Positions 1-11,310 are shown, numbered from the stretch's first letter. The stretch is 64,000 nt of DNA from Leguminivora glycinivorella (GCF_023078275.1 NC_062991.1:3782001-3846000), one strand, 5' to 3'. Numbers and translations are program-made. Notes: generated by a model not told the origin, from the letters alone.

Positions 1-1238
1 GTTGGGTTAGCGTTTTCTTGTGACCTTTAAGAGCAAACAAAGGGGGGCTCGGGGGGCGAAGCCCCCCGCATGAAAGAAAGATCAACGTTGTATTTAAAAT
101 AAGTTGGTTTAGGGTTTTCTTGTGACCCTTAAGAGTAACGAAAAGGGGGGCTCGGGGGTGAAGCCCCCCGCAAAAAAGAAAGATCAACGTAGTATTTAAA
201 ATAAGTCGTGTTCCGGTTTTCTTGTGACCGTCCAGAGCAAACTAAAGGGGGGCTCGGGGGGCGAAGCCCCCCGCAAAAAAGAAGGAACAACGTAATATTT
301 AAAATAAGTTGGTTTCGGGTTTTCATGTAACCCCGAAGAGCACGAATAAGGAGGTTTCGGGGGCGAAGCCCCCCGCATAAAAAAAAGATAGACGTAGTAT
401 TTAAAATAAGTTGGGTTCGGGTTTTCTTGTGACCCTTCAGAGCAAATAAAGGGGAGCTTGGGGGCGAAGCCCCCGCAAAAAAGTAGCATCAACGTAGTAT
501 TTAAAATAAGTTGGGTTCGGGTTTTCTTGTGACCCCGAAGAGCACGAATAAGGGGGGCTCGGGGGGCGATGCCCCCCGCATAAAAGAAAGATCGACGTAG
601 TATTTAGAATAAGTTGAGTTCGGGTTTTCTTGTGTCCTTTCAGAGCAAATAATGGGGGGCTCGGGGGGCGAAGCCCCCTCAAAAAAGAATGATCAGCGTG
701 GTATTCAAAATAAAATGGGTTAGGGTTTTCTTGTGACCCTTCAGAGCAAATTAAGGGGGGCTCAGGGGGCGAAGCCCTCCGCAAAAAGGTAAGATCAACG
801 TAGTATTTAAAGTAAGTTGGGTTCGGGTTTTCTTGTGACCCTGAAGAGTAAGAAATAGGGGGGGCTCGAGGGGCAAAGCCCCCCGCAAAAACGAAAGATC
901 AACGTAGTATTTAAAATAAGTTGGGTCAGGGTTTTCTTGTGACCCTTCAGAGCAAATAAAGGGGGGTTCGGGGGGGCGAAGCCCCCCACAAAAAAGAAAG
1001 ATCAACGTAGTATTTAAAATAAGTTGTGTACGGGTTTTCTTGTGACCCTTCAGAGCAAATAAAGGGGCTCGGGGGGCGAAGCCTCCCCGCAAAAAAAAGG
1101 AACAACGTAGTATTTAAAATAAGTTGGTTTCGGGTTTTCTTGCAACCCCCCGCATAAAAAAAGATCGACGTAGTATTTAAAATAAGTTGGGTTTGGGTTT
1201 TCTTGTGACCCCGAAGAGCACGAATAAGGGGGGCTCGG
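1..1238 (-). repeat. Array A, hairpin minisatellite (right-arm orientation)
   Basis: About twelve tandem units of roughly 100 bp. Each has a G-run, CTC, a second G-run, then GCGAAGC and a C-run, followed by an AT-rich stretch with AAGATCAACGTAGTATTT and a TTTTCTTGTGACC block. The G-run/GCGAAG/C-run part is a perfect inverted repeat in most units. Reading frames here are by-products of the period and have no recognisable protein. The array runs off the left edge, so its true size is unknown. Same family as 3192-3342, 25122-29150 and 31886-32640. Confidence 0.93.
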
Positions 1239-3191
1239 GGGTCATTCTACGAGACAGCGATTTTTGTCTTATTCCTCTGTCCTTTTTTATTTTTGAAATT
1301 TGACCAATAAGGACATACTCTTGTAAAAAAAGATTTATTTTTAGACATAACTATGGTTTTGGCCCATATTTTTGTGAACTCATTCATAAAATAAATTCAT
1401 TTTAACTTTTTGGTCCAGAGGAATAAGAAATTTAGGCCCAGAGGAATAAGATAAGTCAGGATAGGTTAACAAAAATGTTAAAAAACCGTATATTTATAAA
1501 TTATATATTGTACTTTTGTTCACAAAACTATCAGAAAAGTATTCTAGAATATTTTTATATTTATTTTTATTAATAACATTCAGACTGTAAATGCACTAGG
1601 TGCTAAAAAGATCTAAATTTAATAGTACATTACATCAGAGGCCGGGAAAATGAGGATTTCCGGCCAAGTGGGTATATACGGCCGAGCGAGCGTGCGAGCG
1701 AGGCCGGATAGGGATACGAGGCCGGGAATCCGTTTTCACGCCGAGGCATTTATAGTGCTTTTCTCAAACATACAATGAAATAAAGAAAAAATGCTCTAAA
1801 GGACAATATTTTATAAAAAAAGTTACTTTGCAGGCCTAGGCCTAAAAAATAATATGAAATCCCTTTACAGTCCTCTCGAGTTGTTGCGCCCAAAAAGCGA
1901 TACTTCCCAGCCCATTTTAAGGAACGTAAAGACAATATTTCATTGCATGTTTGAGAAAAACTTATTGTTATTAAATTTACTCACTGTACTTACAATGAGT
2001 GATTATTAGATTATAATATGAATCATAACGTTATCATAATCAGTTTTAGTCATTTAAAGGATATAGGAACGTTACCGGTTCGTATTAATCTGAACCTTAT
2101 TAAAATTAAATAAACTTACATAGTTATGACTCTTCAAAATAAACAAAGTACCTATTAATTTCTTGTACGATTTCAAATCGAACTGTTTTAACTAAAATAT
2201 TGTTAAATAACAAAATATAGGAATTCTAATAATTTTTCATTTGTTTTTACTTTAAATTAAATATTTAAATTTTAATGTAACAGAAACACGAACAGACATA
2301 CCTACGATTTAAAGTTCCGTTTTTTTTTATTAAGGTACTTTAAAATATAGGAAATCACTTTGATAACTACTCTTCTTTTTGAAAGTCAGTTAAGAAAAAC
2401 AAGAAAAATTTAGAAAATTCTTATTCCATTGTCCAAAATCCATAGGAATAAGGGACAGGGGAATAAGAAATTATCGAAAAAAAACCAATGATCCATAATG
2501 TGTATATACAACGCGGCTGTCGTTAATAATATGAATAGATAGTACGTAAAGCAATTAATTAAGCAAAAAAGTACATTTTTAAAAGTTACACAAATCCCAA
2601 AAAAATCGAACAGAGTATTAAGAATGATACCTGAACCACGGACAGAGGAATAAGGTATTTACCTTCGTAATTCCGGAGCCACGTGCAACAGCCGACACTT
2701 CCACCTCGTACCACGTTCCGAGTGCGACTGATTATTCCCCGCGGGGGGATGTTTGTCTACAATCTCCAATACGTTTACGATACAGGCGAATAAAACCCGC
2801 ACCAGAGAAATAAGAATTTTGTCGCGGACATCTCTTATTTCCTAAATTTTAAATACAAAATTATAGATAAAAAAAAATACTTGTTAAATTTTAGTAATAT
2901 AGTAACTAATAATGTATCCATGTACTCAATCAAAATATTCAATAAGTTGACTGAATTGAAGTTATCATCACATGTTTAGAGAAAAATGGAGAACGGACAC
3001 GACAGAGTAGTAAGAATAACGGATATATTTTTTTAATATAAAAAATTACAATGACCTTATACTAAAGTTAATCGATGTCCCAGTCGACTAGAGATATAAA
3101 GTATCTCTGAAAAAAAAACAGGATTTTAAACTAAAGTTTTCAGTGAAATAAGCCTCCGGACATTGAAAATTAGGGTCTCGGAGAATCACCC
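1239..3191. mobile_element. Non-autonomous element with 17-bp inverted ends, inserted in array A
   Basis: The left end GGGTCATTCTACGAGAC (1239-1255) matches the reverse complement of the right end (3175-3191) at 15 of 17 positions. Array A sequence lies on both sides, so this is an insertion that split one array; about 50 bp of the unit are missing at the junction and no target duplication is visible. The interior is AT-rich and non-coding. A GAGGAATAAG-like motif recurs in both orientations (near 1268, 1420, 1440, 2420, 2455, 2643, 2805). The superfamily cannot be named from the sequence alone. Confidence 0.6.
1757..1961. repeat. Inverted-repeat element inside the 1239-3191 element
   Basis: A 26-base arm with CTTTTCTCAAACATACAATG (1757-1782) is mirrored at 1936-1961. 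It is about 205 bp long and non-coding. Likely a nested MITE; no target duplication could be fixed. Confidence 0.45.
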
Positions 3192-3342
3192 TTAAAATAA
3201 GTTGGGTTCGGGTTTTCTTGTGACCTTTAAGAGCAAATAATGGGGGTCTCGGGGGCGAAGCCCCCCGCAAAAATGAATGATCAACGTAGTATTCAAAATA
3301 AGTTGGGTTAGGGTTTTCTTGTGACCCTTCAGAGCAAATAAG
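3192..3342 (-). repeat. Array A, continuation after insertion
   Basis: One and a half further units of the same minisatellite in the same orientation as 1-1238, including GGGGGCGAAGCCCCCC. It ends at the TTCAGAGCAAATAAG of a partial unit. Once the 1239-3191 element is discounted, this and 1-1238 form one array. Confidence 0.85.
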
Positions 3343-3449
3343 AGAATGTGGGCTCAATAAAATATGAATTAAAATAAAAACAAAAATTCAATGAATCAAT
3401 GAATGACTTTATTGCGATAAACTTGGTACCTATACATCAGGTGGTATTA

Positions 3450-4001
3450 ATTATTATTAAGTAGCAATACGTGTTAAGCCACAAATGGCTTTCGAAATTT
3501 GCCTACTTGAAATAAATTTAGGTTTAAATTTTAAAGATATTTCATTATTAACGACTAAAAAGTATAAAATAAATTTATAGTTTAAAAAACACTAGTAAAA
3601 CACGCTTTTATAAATGCACGTAAAAGCCAAAAATAAATTATGGATCGTTCAAGTTGTGATATTTCTGGGATGAAGAGTAAACTATGTGCTTTTAATTATA
3701 ATATTTGATTGTAAAAGCGTGGGGCGCTGTAACAGAAAAAAGTTTTTGTATAACTTGCTAAGAAATCAAGTTAAGCTATGTTACGAGAAGCAGTTTAGAC
3801 AGATTGGCGCGCTAACTGGACTTGCAGCACGACTGAAGCGCCCCACGCTTTTACAATCAAATATTTTAATTAAAAGCACATAGGTTACTCTTCAGTCTTC
3901 ATCCCAGAAATATCACAACTTGAACGATCCATAATTTATTTTTGGCTTTTACGTGCATTTATAAAAGCGTGTTTTACTAGTGTTTTTTAAACTATAAATT
4001 T
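3450..4001. mobile_element. Palindromic element, copy 1
   Basis: Two arms of about 160 bp (3571-3728 and 3837-4001) are near-perfect reverse complements and flank a loop of about 108 bp. The outer flank 3450-3570 is shared, inverted, with the sequence beyond copy 2 (24762-24900), so the mobile or duplicated unit is longer than the palindrome. Inside each arm a block of about 30 bp (near 3650-3680) matches the partner arm but not copy 2. The loop's open frame has no recognisable domain. Confidence 0.75.
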
Positions 4002-4578
4002 ATTTATTACTAGCTATCTTCCATGGCTCCATACTGAATGTGTCAGTGCCATCAGTGGATACCTCGGCTTCTCCAGGTGTATAGTGGTGTGTTGCCGCAG
4101 GCGGGTCATTCTGCAAGCTGCAGGTGTTTTCAATAACAGCTGTAAGAGTGGGAATATTTACATCGGCGGCGGGTTCGCGGGGTACCGGCGCGGCGGTATC
4201 GCTGCTGGCGGGGGCGGCGGGGGGAGGTAGCTTTGCCGAGTGCGCAGGCGCAGCGCTTGCTTTCGTCGTTGGAGCCGGCGCCGCGGGCAGAGATACCCTC
4301 TTCGTTGGTTTCGATAGAGTTGACTTAAGGATATTTGCTGCGGTATTTTTTACCTGCATCCGTGCTGAGGTCTGTGCATTAGGTTGAGAATCCGTTGTTG
4401 CGATCTTGCGTCCGGCGTCTTGTTCGGGTTCTGCTCGCGACTTGATGTGGGATTCTAACGTTGCTATTTTTGCTTCTAGCTTATTAACCACCGATAGAAT
4501 ATTATTAATTTTTATTTCTAATGGTGACACAAACTTAGTCATAACTTTTTCAAGTGCTTCCAACGTGGATTTAGCCAT
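4000..4578 (-). CDS. Retroelement ORF1/gag-like fragment (unassigned), 192 residues
   Basis: An uninterrupted 192-codon frame from ATG at 4578 to TAA at the edge of the palindromic element; the last two codons and the stop lie at or in the repeat boundary. Residues about 10-45 show hydrophobic heptads with charged residues (KINNILSVVNKLEAKIATL), consistent with a coiled coil. Residues about 85-140 are rich in Ala, Pro and Thr. A coiled coil followed by a low-complexity linker is common in ORF1 proteins of non-LTR retrotransposons. No zinc knuckle, RNA-binding fold or catalytic motif is visible and no reverse transcriptase follows. It is much more GC-rich than its surroundings and lies between two repeats. 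A host exon or retrocopy is an alternative. Confidence 0.4.
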   Translation of the reverse strand: MAKSTLEALEKVMTKFVSPLEIKINNILSVVNKLEAKIATLESHIKSRAEPEQDAGRKIATTDSQPNAQTSARMQVKNTAANILKSTLSKPTKRVSLPAAPAPTTKASAAPAHSAKLPPPAAPASSDTAAPVPREPAADVNIPTLTAVIENTCSLQNDPPAATHHYTPGEAEVSTDGTDTFSMEPWKIASNK

Positions 4579-4624
4579 TTTTACTGGTTAAACTTATTAA
4601 AATACGTGGAGCTGTTATAGAGCG

Positions 4625-4855
4625 GGCCGCGGGTAGCGGGGTAATTAGCTGCGATTTTTAACCCCGACGCAAAAACGACGTGTTTGTCTGTCTGTCTGTG
4701 TGTGTCTGTGGCATGGCATCCGACCGATTAATCGATTTAGATTTAGTTTTTTTGTCTAAAAGTTGATTTAGTCGGGAGTGTTCTTAGCCATGTTTCATGA
4801 AAATCGGTCTACTATGTCGCGGTCGGGGATTTTTACAAAATTTTATTTTTGTAAG
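4625..4855 (-). repeat. Family D interspersed repeat, minus orientation
   Basis: Starts with TTTTTAACCCCGACGC, has a TGTC/TGTG-rich centre, then a segment containing CATGTTTCATGAAAATCGG, and ends in GTCGCGGTCGGGG. Reverse-orientation relatives are at 13466-13728 and 53030-53295; a fragment is at 33608-33676. Non-coding; a familiar lepidopteran repeat. Confidence 0.75.
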
Positions 4856-5129
4856 TGATTCAAACAGACCTTAGATTTATAAATACACGGTGAAATAAAA
4901 AGGATTGTTTAAACTTTGCATAGTGACTTTTGGGGTCATAATGAACAACTTTTATTATTGGACCAATGCTGAAATCTCAATAAAAAGTTTCATACATTTC
5001 GACTGTCACGATGCCGCTCATTTCTATGGAACAGACCATTTTTTTTTCACGATTCTGCATTGGTCCCATAAAAAAGTTTGAACGGTCTTTTTATTAAACC
5101 CTGTAATGACTGGGATAAACTGGGATTTT

Positions 5130-5800
5130 CGTCTCGCTCAGATTTCGACTCGGATACATGCATCCGTGTGGGTTCACGGGTTAAGATTTTCACCACCCAC
5201 TTTTCTTCCCTGGGTGTCAAAGTCGACTGCGGGATGGGGTGAATGGGCAACCTATCACAATTTCGTTTTCCCCTCACTAGCTCGGAAACACGTGTTTTGT
5301 CCTTTAATACCAGCGGGTAAAAACACATTCTATCCACTAGTGGGTAAAGTAATTTGACCTTGAATAAAGTCAAATTAACTGCTTTAAAGTTAATAAAGGT
5401 AGGTGAATCTAGTAATAAAGATGATTTACCACCGGTGGAACTACTGGAAGCAGTGATAAACGCATTTTTTGCGTTGTAGTTTCCTCGCTACAGTGAGGGG
5501 AAAAGTTTTGTGTTACACTCGGGTGCAAATGTATTTTACTTCTCGTGTGTTAAAAAACTCGCAAGTTCAGAATTCTATTCTCAAACCACTCGCTTCGCTC
5601 GTGGTTCAACTATAGAATCCTTTCACTTGCTCGTTTTTCAATTCCACACTCGGCGTTAAAATACAACTTTGCCCCCTTGTATAACAAATAACTATTTTTT
5701 TTTACTCCATAATTGCCAAGAGTGGCACTGAAAACTAGATCAGTTTTATGTGTCCCGTTTGGAAATAGAGGCGTGAGTTTCTGTATGTTTGAATGTATGT
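5130..5800 (+). mobile_element. SINE-like family E, interrupted copy
   Basis: The halves 5145-5258 (GGGTTAAGATTTTCACCACC onward) and 5710-5795 (GCCAAGAGTGGCACTGAAA to AGGCGTGAGTTTC) together match uninterrupted copies at 17285-17525, 44715-44965 and 49955-50205. The family F element at 5266-5694 sits between them, so it inserted later. Confidence 0.65.
5266..5694 (+). mobile_element. Family F repeat, copy 1
   Basis: A 429-bp repeat nearly identical to 18024-18452. It runs from TTTTCCCCTCACTAGCTCGG to CTTGTATAACAAATAACTA and has internal CCCCTCAC/GTGAGGGG inversions. Short reading frames on both strands are incidental. It is nested in a family E SINE. Confidence 0.8.
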
Positions 5801-5916
5801 ACAATCTATACATAATATATAAATAGATACAAGTGTTCTGACTGACTGATTCATCAACGCAGAGCCGAAACCACAAATGCTAGAAAGTTCAAATTTGTGC
5901 AAAATATAAGACATTT

Positions 5917-5968
5917 CTTAAGGTTGAAATTTTTCAAATTCATTAATTTGAAAAATTTCAACCTTAAG
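5917..5968. repeat. Perfect 24-bp hairpin
   Basis: CTTAAGGTTGAAATTTTTCA continues to a perfect 24-base stem (5917-5940 with 5945-5968) around a 4-base loop. Both arms are fully complementary and AT-rich. It could be a small MITE core; no similar copy was seen in the window. Confidence 0.7.
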
Positions 5969-6171
5969 GGAGTTAAAAAGGAGATGAAAGTTTGTATGGA
6001 GATAACATTTCTTGAGTTAAGAAATTTAAAATTCATTGAAAATGTAATAAATAATGATAGAAGAAAAGTAATTTGAGCGTTTTTTTAATGTTTATCAGTT
6101 AAGGGGTAAAAACGGGACGCTGGTTTTCTGTGGGGATAGGTATATCTAACCAAACCGCTTAGAAAAATAGT

Positions 6172-7020
6172 ACATTACGATACAAGTGCGTAAAAAAGGA
6201 AGTTCGAAACGAGTGGCGATAAATGACACGACCGAAGGGAGTGTTTTAAATCGACAAGACACGAGTTGCGAATTTCCTTTTCGCACGTGTATCGTACAAC
6301 GTTTTTCAGTACAGATTGACCTCAGATATAATGAACCACTTCTCGCACTAGTGCGTAAAAAACGCACCATCTGTATTGATTTCTCTGGAAACCCTCTTAA
6401 TGGATGCAATTAGTGCTCAAAAGGTGTTAATTGCTTAATACGATTCCTCATCAATTGATTTAAAAAAAGTAGGTTACGATACAATGTAAGAGGTCGGTAA
6501 TTTTTTATGATGAAATTGATAAAGCATTACAGTCTACTATGTTGCAAAGTGAATAAATTATCGTGGAAAAATGGAGGATATTTTGCTTAACTTTGCTCAG
6601 AGGGCGCTGGAACAGTACATTACGTTTTTCAGTACAGATGACCAGTTTTCAGTTCGACCTGACACCAATGATAATGAACCACTTCTCGCACTAGTGCGTA
6701 AAAAACACCATTTTTTTTTCGTATACGATACCTAGACGTGCGAAATAGTACCTACATTACGATACAAGTGCGTAAAAAAGGAAGTTCGAAACGAGTGTGT
6801 GCGAGAAGTGATTCAGTATATGTCAGGTCGAAACTTCGGATGGGCATCTGTATTGAAAAACGTCGTACGATACTCGTGCGAAAAGGAAATTCGTAATTCG
6901 TGTCAATTTAAAATTAAAGGAAGGAATTAAGGAAGTCCTTCGGTTGCGTTTTAATTTATCGCCACTCGTTTCGAACTTCCTTTTTTAAGCACTTGTATCG
7001 TAAACGTAATGTACTGATAC
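6172..7020. repeat. Family G repeats, two neighbouring copies in mixed orientation
   Basis: Segments 6172-6413 and about 6610-7020 share GTGCGTAAAAAAGGAAGTTC, CGAAACGAGTGGCGATAAA, CGAATTTCC and the palindrome-like CTCGCACTAGTGCG. Parts of the second copy are inverted relative to the first. A third copy, on the other strand, is at 55728-55945. The stretch 6421-6600 between them has no recognisable feature. Confidence 0.7.
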
Positions 7021-7147
7021 ATTGTTATTATATGTGTTATGGACCAAGTGATAAATCGGGCACTATACATAATGCCCGGGCATTATGAATAATGCCCATT
7101 GTGAGTGGGCAGTTTGATAATAACTATTAAAATAATTAAATTGCCCG

Positions 7148-8066
7148 GGCATTATACATAATGCCCATTCGAATAGCTGAATTTTGCCCAGGCATTATAC
7201 ATAATGCCCATCCTCTGTTGGGCAAAGTGATAATAACATATCGAATAGCTGAATTTTGCCCGGGCATTATACATAGTGCCCATCCTCTGTTGGGCAAAGT
7301 AATAATAACACACCAAATAACTGAATTTTGCCCAAGAATAGAATTTTTTTTTTATTTTATTTACACAAAGAAAATTACACAGTATGACAATCCATACTAA
7401 TATTATAAATGGGAAAGTGTCATAACGTCGGCGGCCTGCTGAACGGATCACCGGAATCTGGCTACCGCAGTCTCACCTCTCGACAACCTTTCAGCCACTC
7501 TTTAAGTGTTGCACTGTTGTCGCACCGTGTGTGCGGCAGTTTTGCAGGGCCCACTTAATGAGTTGGCAAGTCACCGCCTGTCTTTTACAATTTTGAGACT
7601 TATTGTCAGGTGCCCGATAGTTTCCTCCCATAGCCTTCTATCCAGTTCATCCAACTTATAAAACAATAACCCATGACTTTAGCTCCCATTGTAGCACAAA
7701 AGTGCTGTACTGCAAATACTGCAATTATAGTCTTTACACCTGGCGGGGACCATCTACGGTTGTATCATATCATATTGTGCGCTCGGGGTGGTATCCGCCA
7801 CGTGTATCCCTTGCCTTTAGATTAAAATGTCTTAAAAGGCCTCTGTGCTGTTGGCTTTGGCCCCACACATGCCTCCCAAAGGTCCACGCATGTCCACAAT
7901 CCAGAGATATGCAAAAGACACACCGAATAGCTGAATTTTGCCCGGGCATTATACATAATGCCGATCCTCTGTTGGGCAAAGTGATAATAACATACCGAAT
8001 AGCTCAATTTCGCCTGGGAATTATACATAATGCCCGTCCTCTGTTGGGCAGAGTAATAATAAAACA
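7148..8066. repeat. Subterminal ~85-bp repeats, left half of the 7036-9989 element
   Basis: Copies at about 7148-7340 and 7925-8066 share GAATAGCTGAATTTTGCCC, GGGCATTATACATAATGCCC and CTCTGTTGGGCAAAGT. Between them (7400-7920) lies unrelated non-coding sequence, so the tandem block was split or duplicated. Frames running through it have no recognisable domain. Confidence 0.75.
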
Positions 8067-8489
8067 TGTAGCAAGGCTAATAGATGGATTGGCGCAGCTT
8101 CAGCAGACTTTCGTGCCGATCTGTTCAACAGACTGTATGCAGTTTCATATCAAACTACAAAGGACACCGTCGCGAGCCGCCTGCAATGCCGTAGGACCTC
8201 TCGATGTTAAGGATGGCTAAGATAGGACTTATTAATCAATGATTTAGAGTTAAACGACAAGTCCGACATAGGCCGCAGATCAGAGCTCGCTTCGAGCCTT
8301 AGTGAGACATATATGATGTCGGGGGAGGGCGAGAGCCATAAGGCAGAGCTACTGGTAAGCGCTATCATAAAAGTGTCCTTTCACGCATGGCAAAGATAGT
8401 GAAACGCCTAGTTTGTTTAGTAGGTATGACCAAGTGTCCCTTTTTCGCTAAGAGAGGGATAAATAGCACTTTAGGTGTCAAAAAGCAAT

Positions 8490-8760
8490 TGTTAATAAAC
8501 TTAGATGATGAACTAGCTCTGCAGAATGCGTATGTAAATGCATGCTGTTCCATTAAAAACATAAAAATCACTATATGTATGCCTTTCAGATTTGAGGAGT
8601 TCCCTCGATTTCTCCAGGATCCATCATCAGAACTGGGTTCTAATAAAAATGAGACCAATCTGTATGCATATACATTCAATCAAAAAAAAAATGTCTAAAT
8701 CGGTCCAGTAACGGCGGAGATATCGTGGAACAAACATAAAAAAAAAACAAACAAGTTGAG
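8490..8760 (+). repeat. Family R repeat, nested
   Basis: Shares with 57045-57540 the stretches AGTTCCCTCGATTTCTCC, CTGTATGCATATACA, AATCGGTC and CGGAGATAT followed by GGAACAAACAT and an A-tract. Non-coding. Confidence 0.7.
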
Positions 8761-8844
8761 GACCACCTTCCTTGAGATTTAAGGGCGGCGGTTAAAAAGT
8801 ATGCTTATTCAAGAAAGCGCAATTTACATTTCATTATTTGTTAG

Positions 8845-9530
8845 GAATAAAGATCGTTATCAAGGTGCACTTTTCGTGGCACATGGTACGGTTGGCAAAA
8901 AAAAAACAAATACGTACATGTAAATATTCACTTTGTTCTTAACTACAAAATAAATATTTACCTTCTTAGGATTACACCTCTACGGTACAAAGCCTTTTCC
9001 GACCAAGTATATATTTTTAAAACAATATACGTCAAATGATATTAATTATGTCATAAGAATATGTTACACGAAGTTTATATTATTTTAATCCAAATATTCA
9101 AATGCCCTCTAATAGATACGACTATCTAGAATTGTTATTCAAGTAGTTGAAGTCAAAAGTAGTGCACGAAGTAAGACGAGCACGAAGGAGTGTAATAAAG
9201 TGCACGAATAATCCCAGTATCTTCATTCACAGTATGGATTTGTTTGACACAATACCCAGATTTTATAACAACCTTCCTGTAACTTCTGTCAACGTAGAAA
9301 GGTTTTTTAGTTATTTAAAATGATTTTTTCTAATCGACGTGAACAACTGACAGCCAAATCTGTTGAACAAATTTTAGTTATTTATTCAATGTAATTTGGA
9401 AAAGTAATTATAAATATGTATATATTTCATAATTTGTTATGAATATATCATGTTTTAAATACTTGTGTATTTGTTTTTTGCCAACCATACTTTGCCACCA
9501 ATACAGCACGCTGATAACGATCTTTAGTTA
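8845..9530. repeat. Inverted pair around AAAGATCGTTATCA
   Basis: 8847-8920 (AAAGATCGTTATCAAGGTGC to GGTTGGCAAAAAA) is an imperfect reverse complement of 9462-9530. On the minus strand the right copy has a short open frame containing KDRYQRAVLVAKYGWQ, which I do not recognise. The stretch between is AT-rich. Confidence 0.5.
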
Positions 9531-9559
9531 GGAAACACCCAGTATACTTATTAAACTTA

Positions 9560-9905
9560 TTATCAAATTGCCCAACAATCACGTAGCAGTACCATAATGT
9601 TCGGGTAATGTGATAAAAATGGCGTTCATGCAAACTAGTTAAACTTATTATCAAATTGCCCAACAATCACGTAGCAGTATCATAATGCCCGGGCAATGTG
9701 ATAAAAAATGGCGTTCAGAAAAACCTGTTAAACTTATTATCAAATTGTCCAACGATTACGTAGCAGTACCATAATGCCCGGGCAATGTGATAAAAATGGC
9801 GTTCATGCAAACTTGTTAAACTTATTATCAATTTGCCCAACGATCACGTAGCATTATCATAATGACCGGGAAATGTGATAAAAAATGGCGTCTAGACAAT
9901 GATTA
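9560..9905. repeat. Subterminal ~90-bp tandem repeats, right half of the 7036-9989 element
   Basis: Four units carrying TTAAACTTATTATCAAATTG, CCCAACAATCACGTAGCAGT and AATGTGATAAAAATGGCGTT. The terminal GGGCATTATTCATAATGCCC palindromes follow at 9926-9966. Confidence 0.8.
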
Positions 9906-9995
9906 ATCACTTTGCCCAATACAGCTAGGCATTATTCATAATGCCCGGGCATTATTCATAATGCCCTTATTAATCACTTGGTCCATAACATATGT

Positions 9996-10523
9996 ACTAT
10001 TAAACATAGTATGTGTAAACAGTAAAACAGTACCTATAAGGGCTATAAGTTAGTCACATATATGTATATGTATGTGTACTGGAAAGGATAACTTGATAAA
10101 AGTTGGACACCCTTAGGGACTAAAACGTCTCTGTATGTATGAATAGTTTTCTATTTTGTTGTATGTATGTATGAATCTACAGAACCCTCTATTGTGCGGG
10201 ATTTGATAGCAATTTGGCCGGTTTTTTTACTTAAACTTGTTAACATTTAATGCAAAACAGGAAAACGAGGTTTTAAACAGGTTTTAAAATAAGTAAAATA
10301 AGTCATACTTACTAATTTACTGCCAAAGTATCTATAAACAAAATTACTTACAGGGCTGCCCAAAAAATATGTTGACAAAGAATAGTAAAAAAATACCCGT
10401 GGCGTCTTTCAAGTCAAAATATTCTTTATTCAAGTATACAATAAGCAGTTTTTTTCTACTTCCGAACTGTTATTCGTCATTTACAGGGTCGTGCATAGAT
10501 ATATTGATTTAAACTAACACGAC
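9996..10523. other. No gene seen; fragment of family H
   Basis: AT-rich sequence with no supported gene. CAGAACCCTCTATTGTGCG to TTTGGCCGGTTTTTTTAC (10181-10232) resembles the 3' end of the family H repeat at 11838-12417. Confidence 0.5.
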
Positions 10524-11040
10524 TTAAGAGGTTACGGTAGCGAAAATGCTAAAATGGAAAGGAGCCCCCCTTTCAACTTGGGAATTTTAGTTAAATATAC
10601 AAGTGTTATTAACTAGATTTATCGAAAAAAAAAATTGTCCATTAAGAACAACTCAGTCAAAAGATATTTCAAAATAATCTTTAAAATCGAGGTTCCGCTC
10701 TCGACTCTTTCCTCCTTCAAAACTCAATCGAAACGAAATTTGATAATCTGAGTAACAATGAAATAATCTATGTCGGACCGTTTAGCTTTTTTGGTTAATT
10801 GTTACCAATCTTGAGTATCACACCTTTTTTTGCGCCACAATGAAAAAGGCCGTTTTTGGAATTTTTTGATTGGCTCTAGAATCTTTAAAAAGCAGAATAT
10901 CAAAAAAATCAAAACGGTCCGACACAGATAAAAATAATAACAATCTGTGTTGAACAAATCATTGCTCTATCTTCAAAAACCAGAGAGGAAATAGTCGAGA
11001 GCGTTTGTATGGAGAATTGACCCCTACCGTATCGTCTTAA
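10524..11040. mobile_element. Family I, 517-bp conserved repeat with 17-bp inverted ends
   Basis: The left end TTAAGAGGTTACGGTAG and right end CTACCGTATCGTCTTAA are inverted matches at 15 of 17 positions. The interior includes ACGGTCCGACACAGATAAAA and is non-coding. I recognise it as a repeat that is well conserved among Lepidoptera. No clear target duplication. Confidence 0.65.
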
Positions 11041-11042
11041 TG

Positions 11043-11270
11043 CCCTAAACGTCGGGTTAAATAATAAACGCAAGAGTTACGCGGTTAAGTTCAGTTTTAA
11101 TATAATAATTCGTGCATAGATCTTTAAAACCTAAAGCTCGTCTTATATGAAGACCCAGCCAAACGTCGGGTTAAATAATAAACGCAAGATGGGAGGACTT
11201 ACGCGTTCCGTCTATTGTCCTTTGAGTTAAGTTCAGTTTTTTTGAATATAATAATTCGTGCATGTGACAC
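11043..11270 (+). repeat. Two direct ~110-bp copies
   Basis: AACGTCGGGTTAAATAATAA followed by ACGCAAGA, then GTTCAGTTTT and ATATAATAATTCGTGCAT, occurs at 11048-11117 and 11163-11263. Non-coding. Confidence 0.7.
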
Positions 11271-11310
11271 TGATCTCCATTAAAACCCGTAAAGCTATTC
11301 TATTCTATTC

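Larger units (their letters stand above)
7036..9989. mobile_element. 2.95-kb TIR element with 6-bp target duplication
   Basis: The ends GTTATGGACCAAGTGAT (7036 onward) and its reverse complement (to 9989) are followed inward by near-palindromic CCCGGGCATTAT/ATAATGCCC blocks, giving inverted ends of about 60 bp. The same six bases ATATGT flank both ends (7030-7035 and 9990-9995). The interior has two sets of subterminal tandem repeats and a nested family R repeat but no transposase that I can recognise, so it is non-autonomous or decayed. A 6-bp duplication does not fit the usual values of hAT (8), Harbinger (3), mariner (2) or piggyBac (4). Confidence 0.72.

Noticed and set aside
4124..4591. 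Plus-strand frames opposite the 4000-4578 frame
   Set aside because: Shadows of the minus-strand frame in GC-rich DNA; no start context or domain.
7702..8220. 172-residue plus-strand frame as a gene
   Set aside because: Crosses the tandem GGGCATTAT repeats of a transposon; no recognisable domain and no splice logic.
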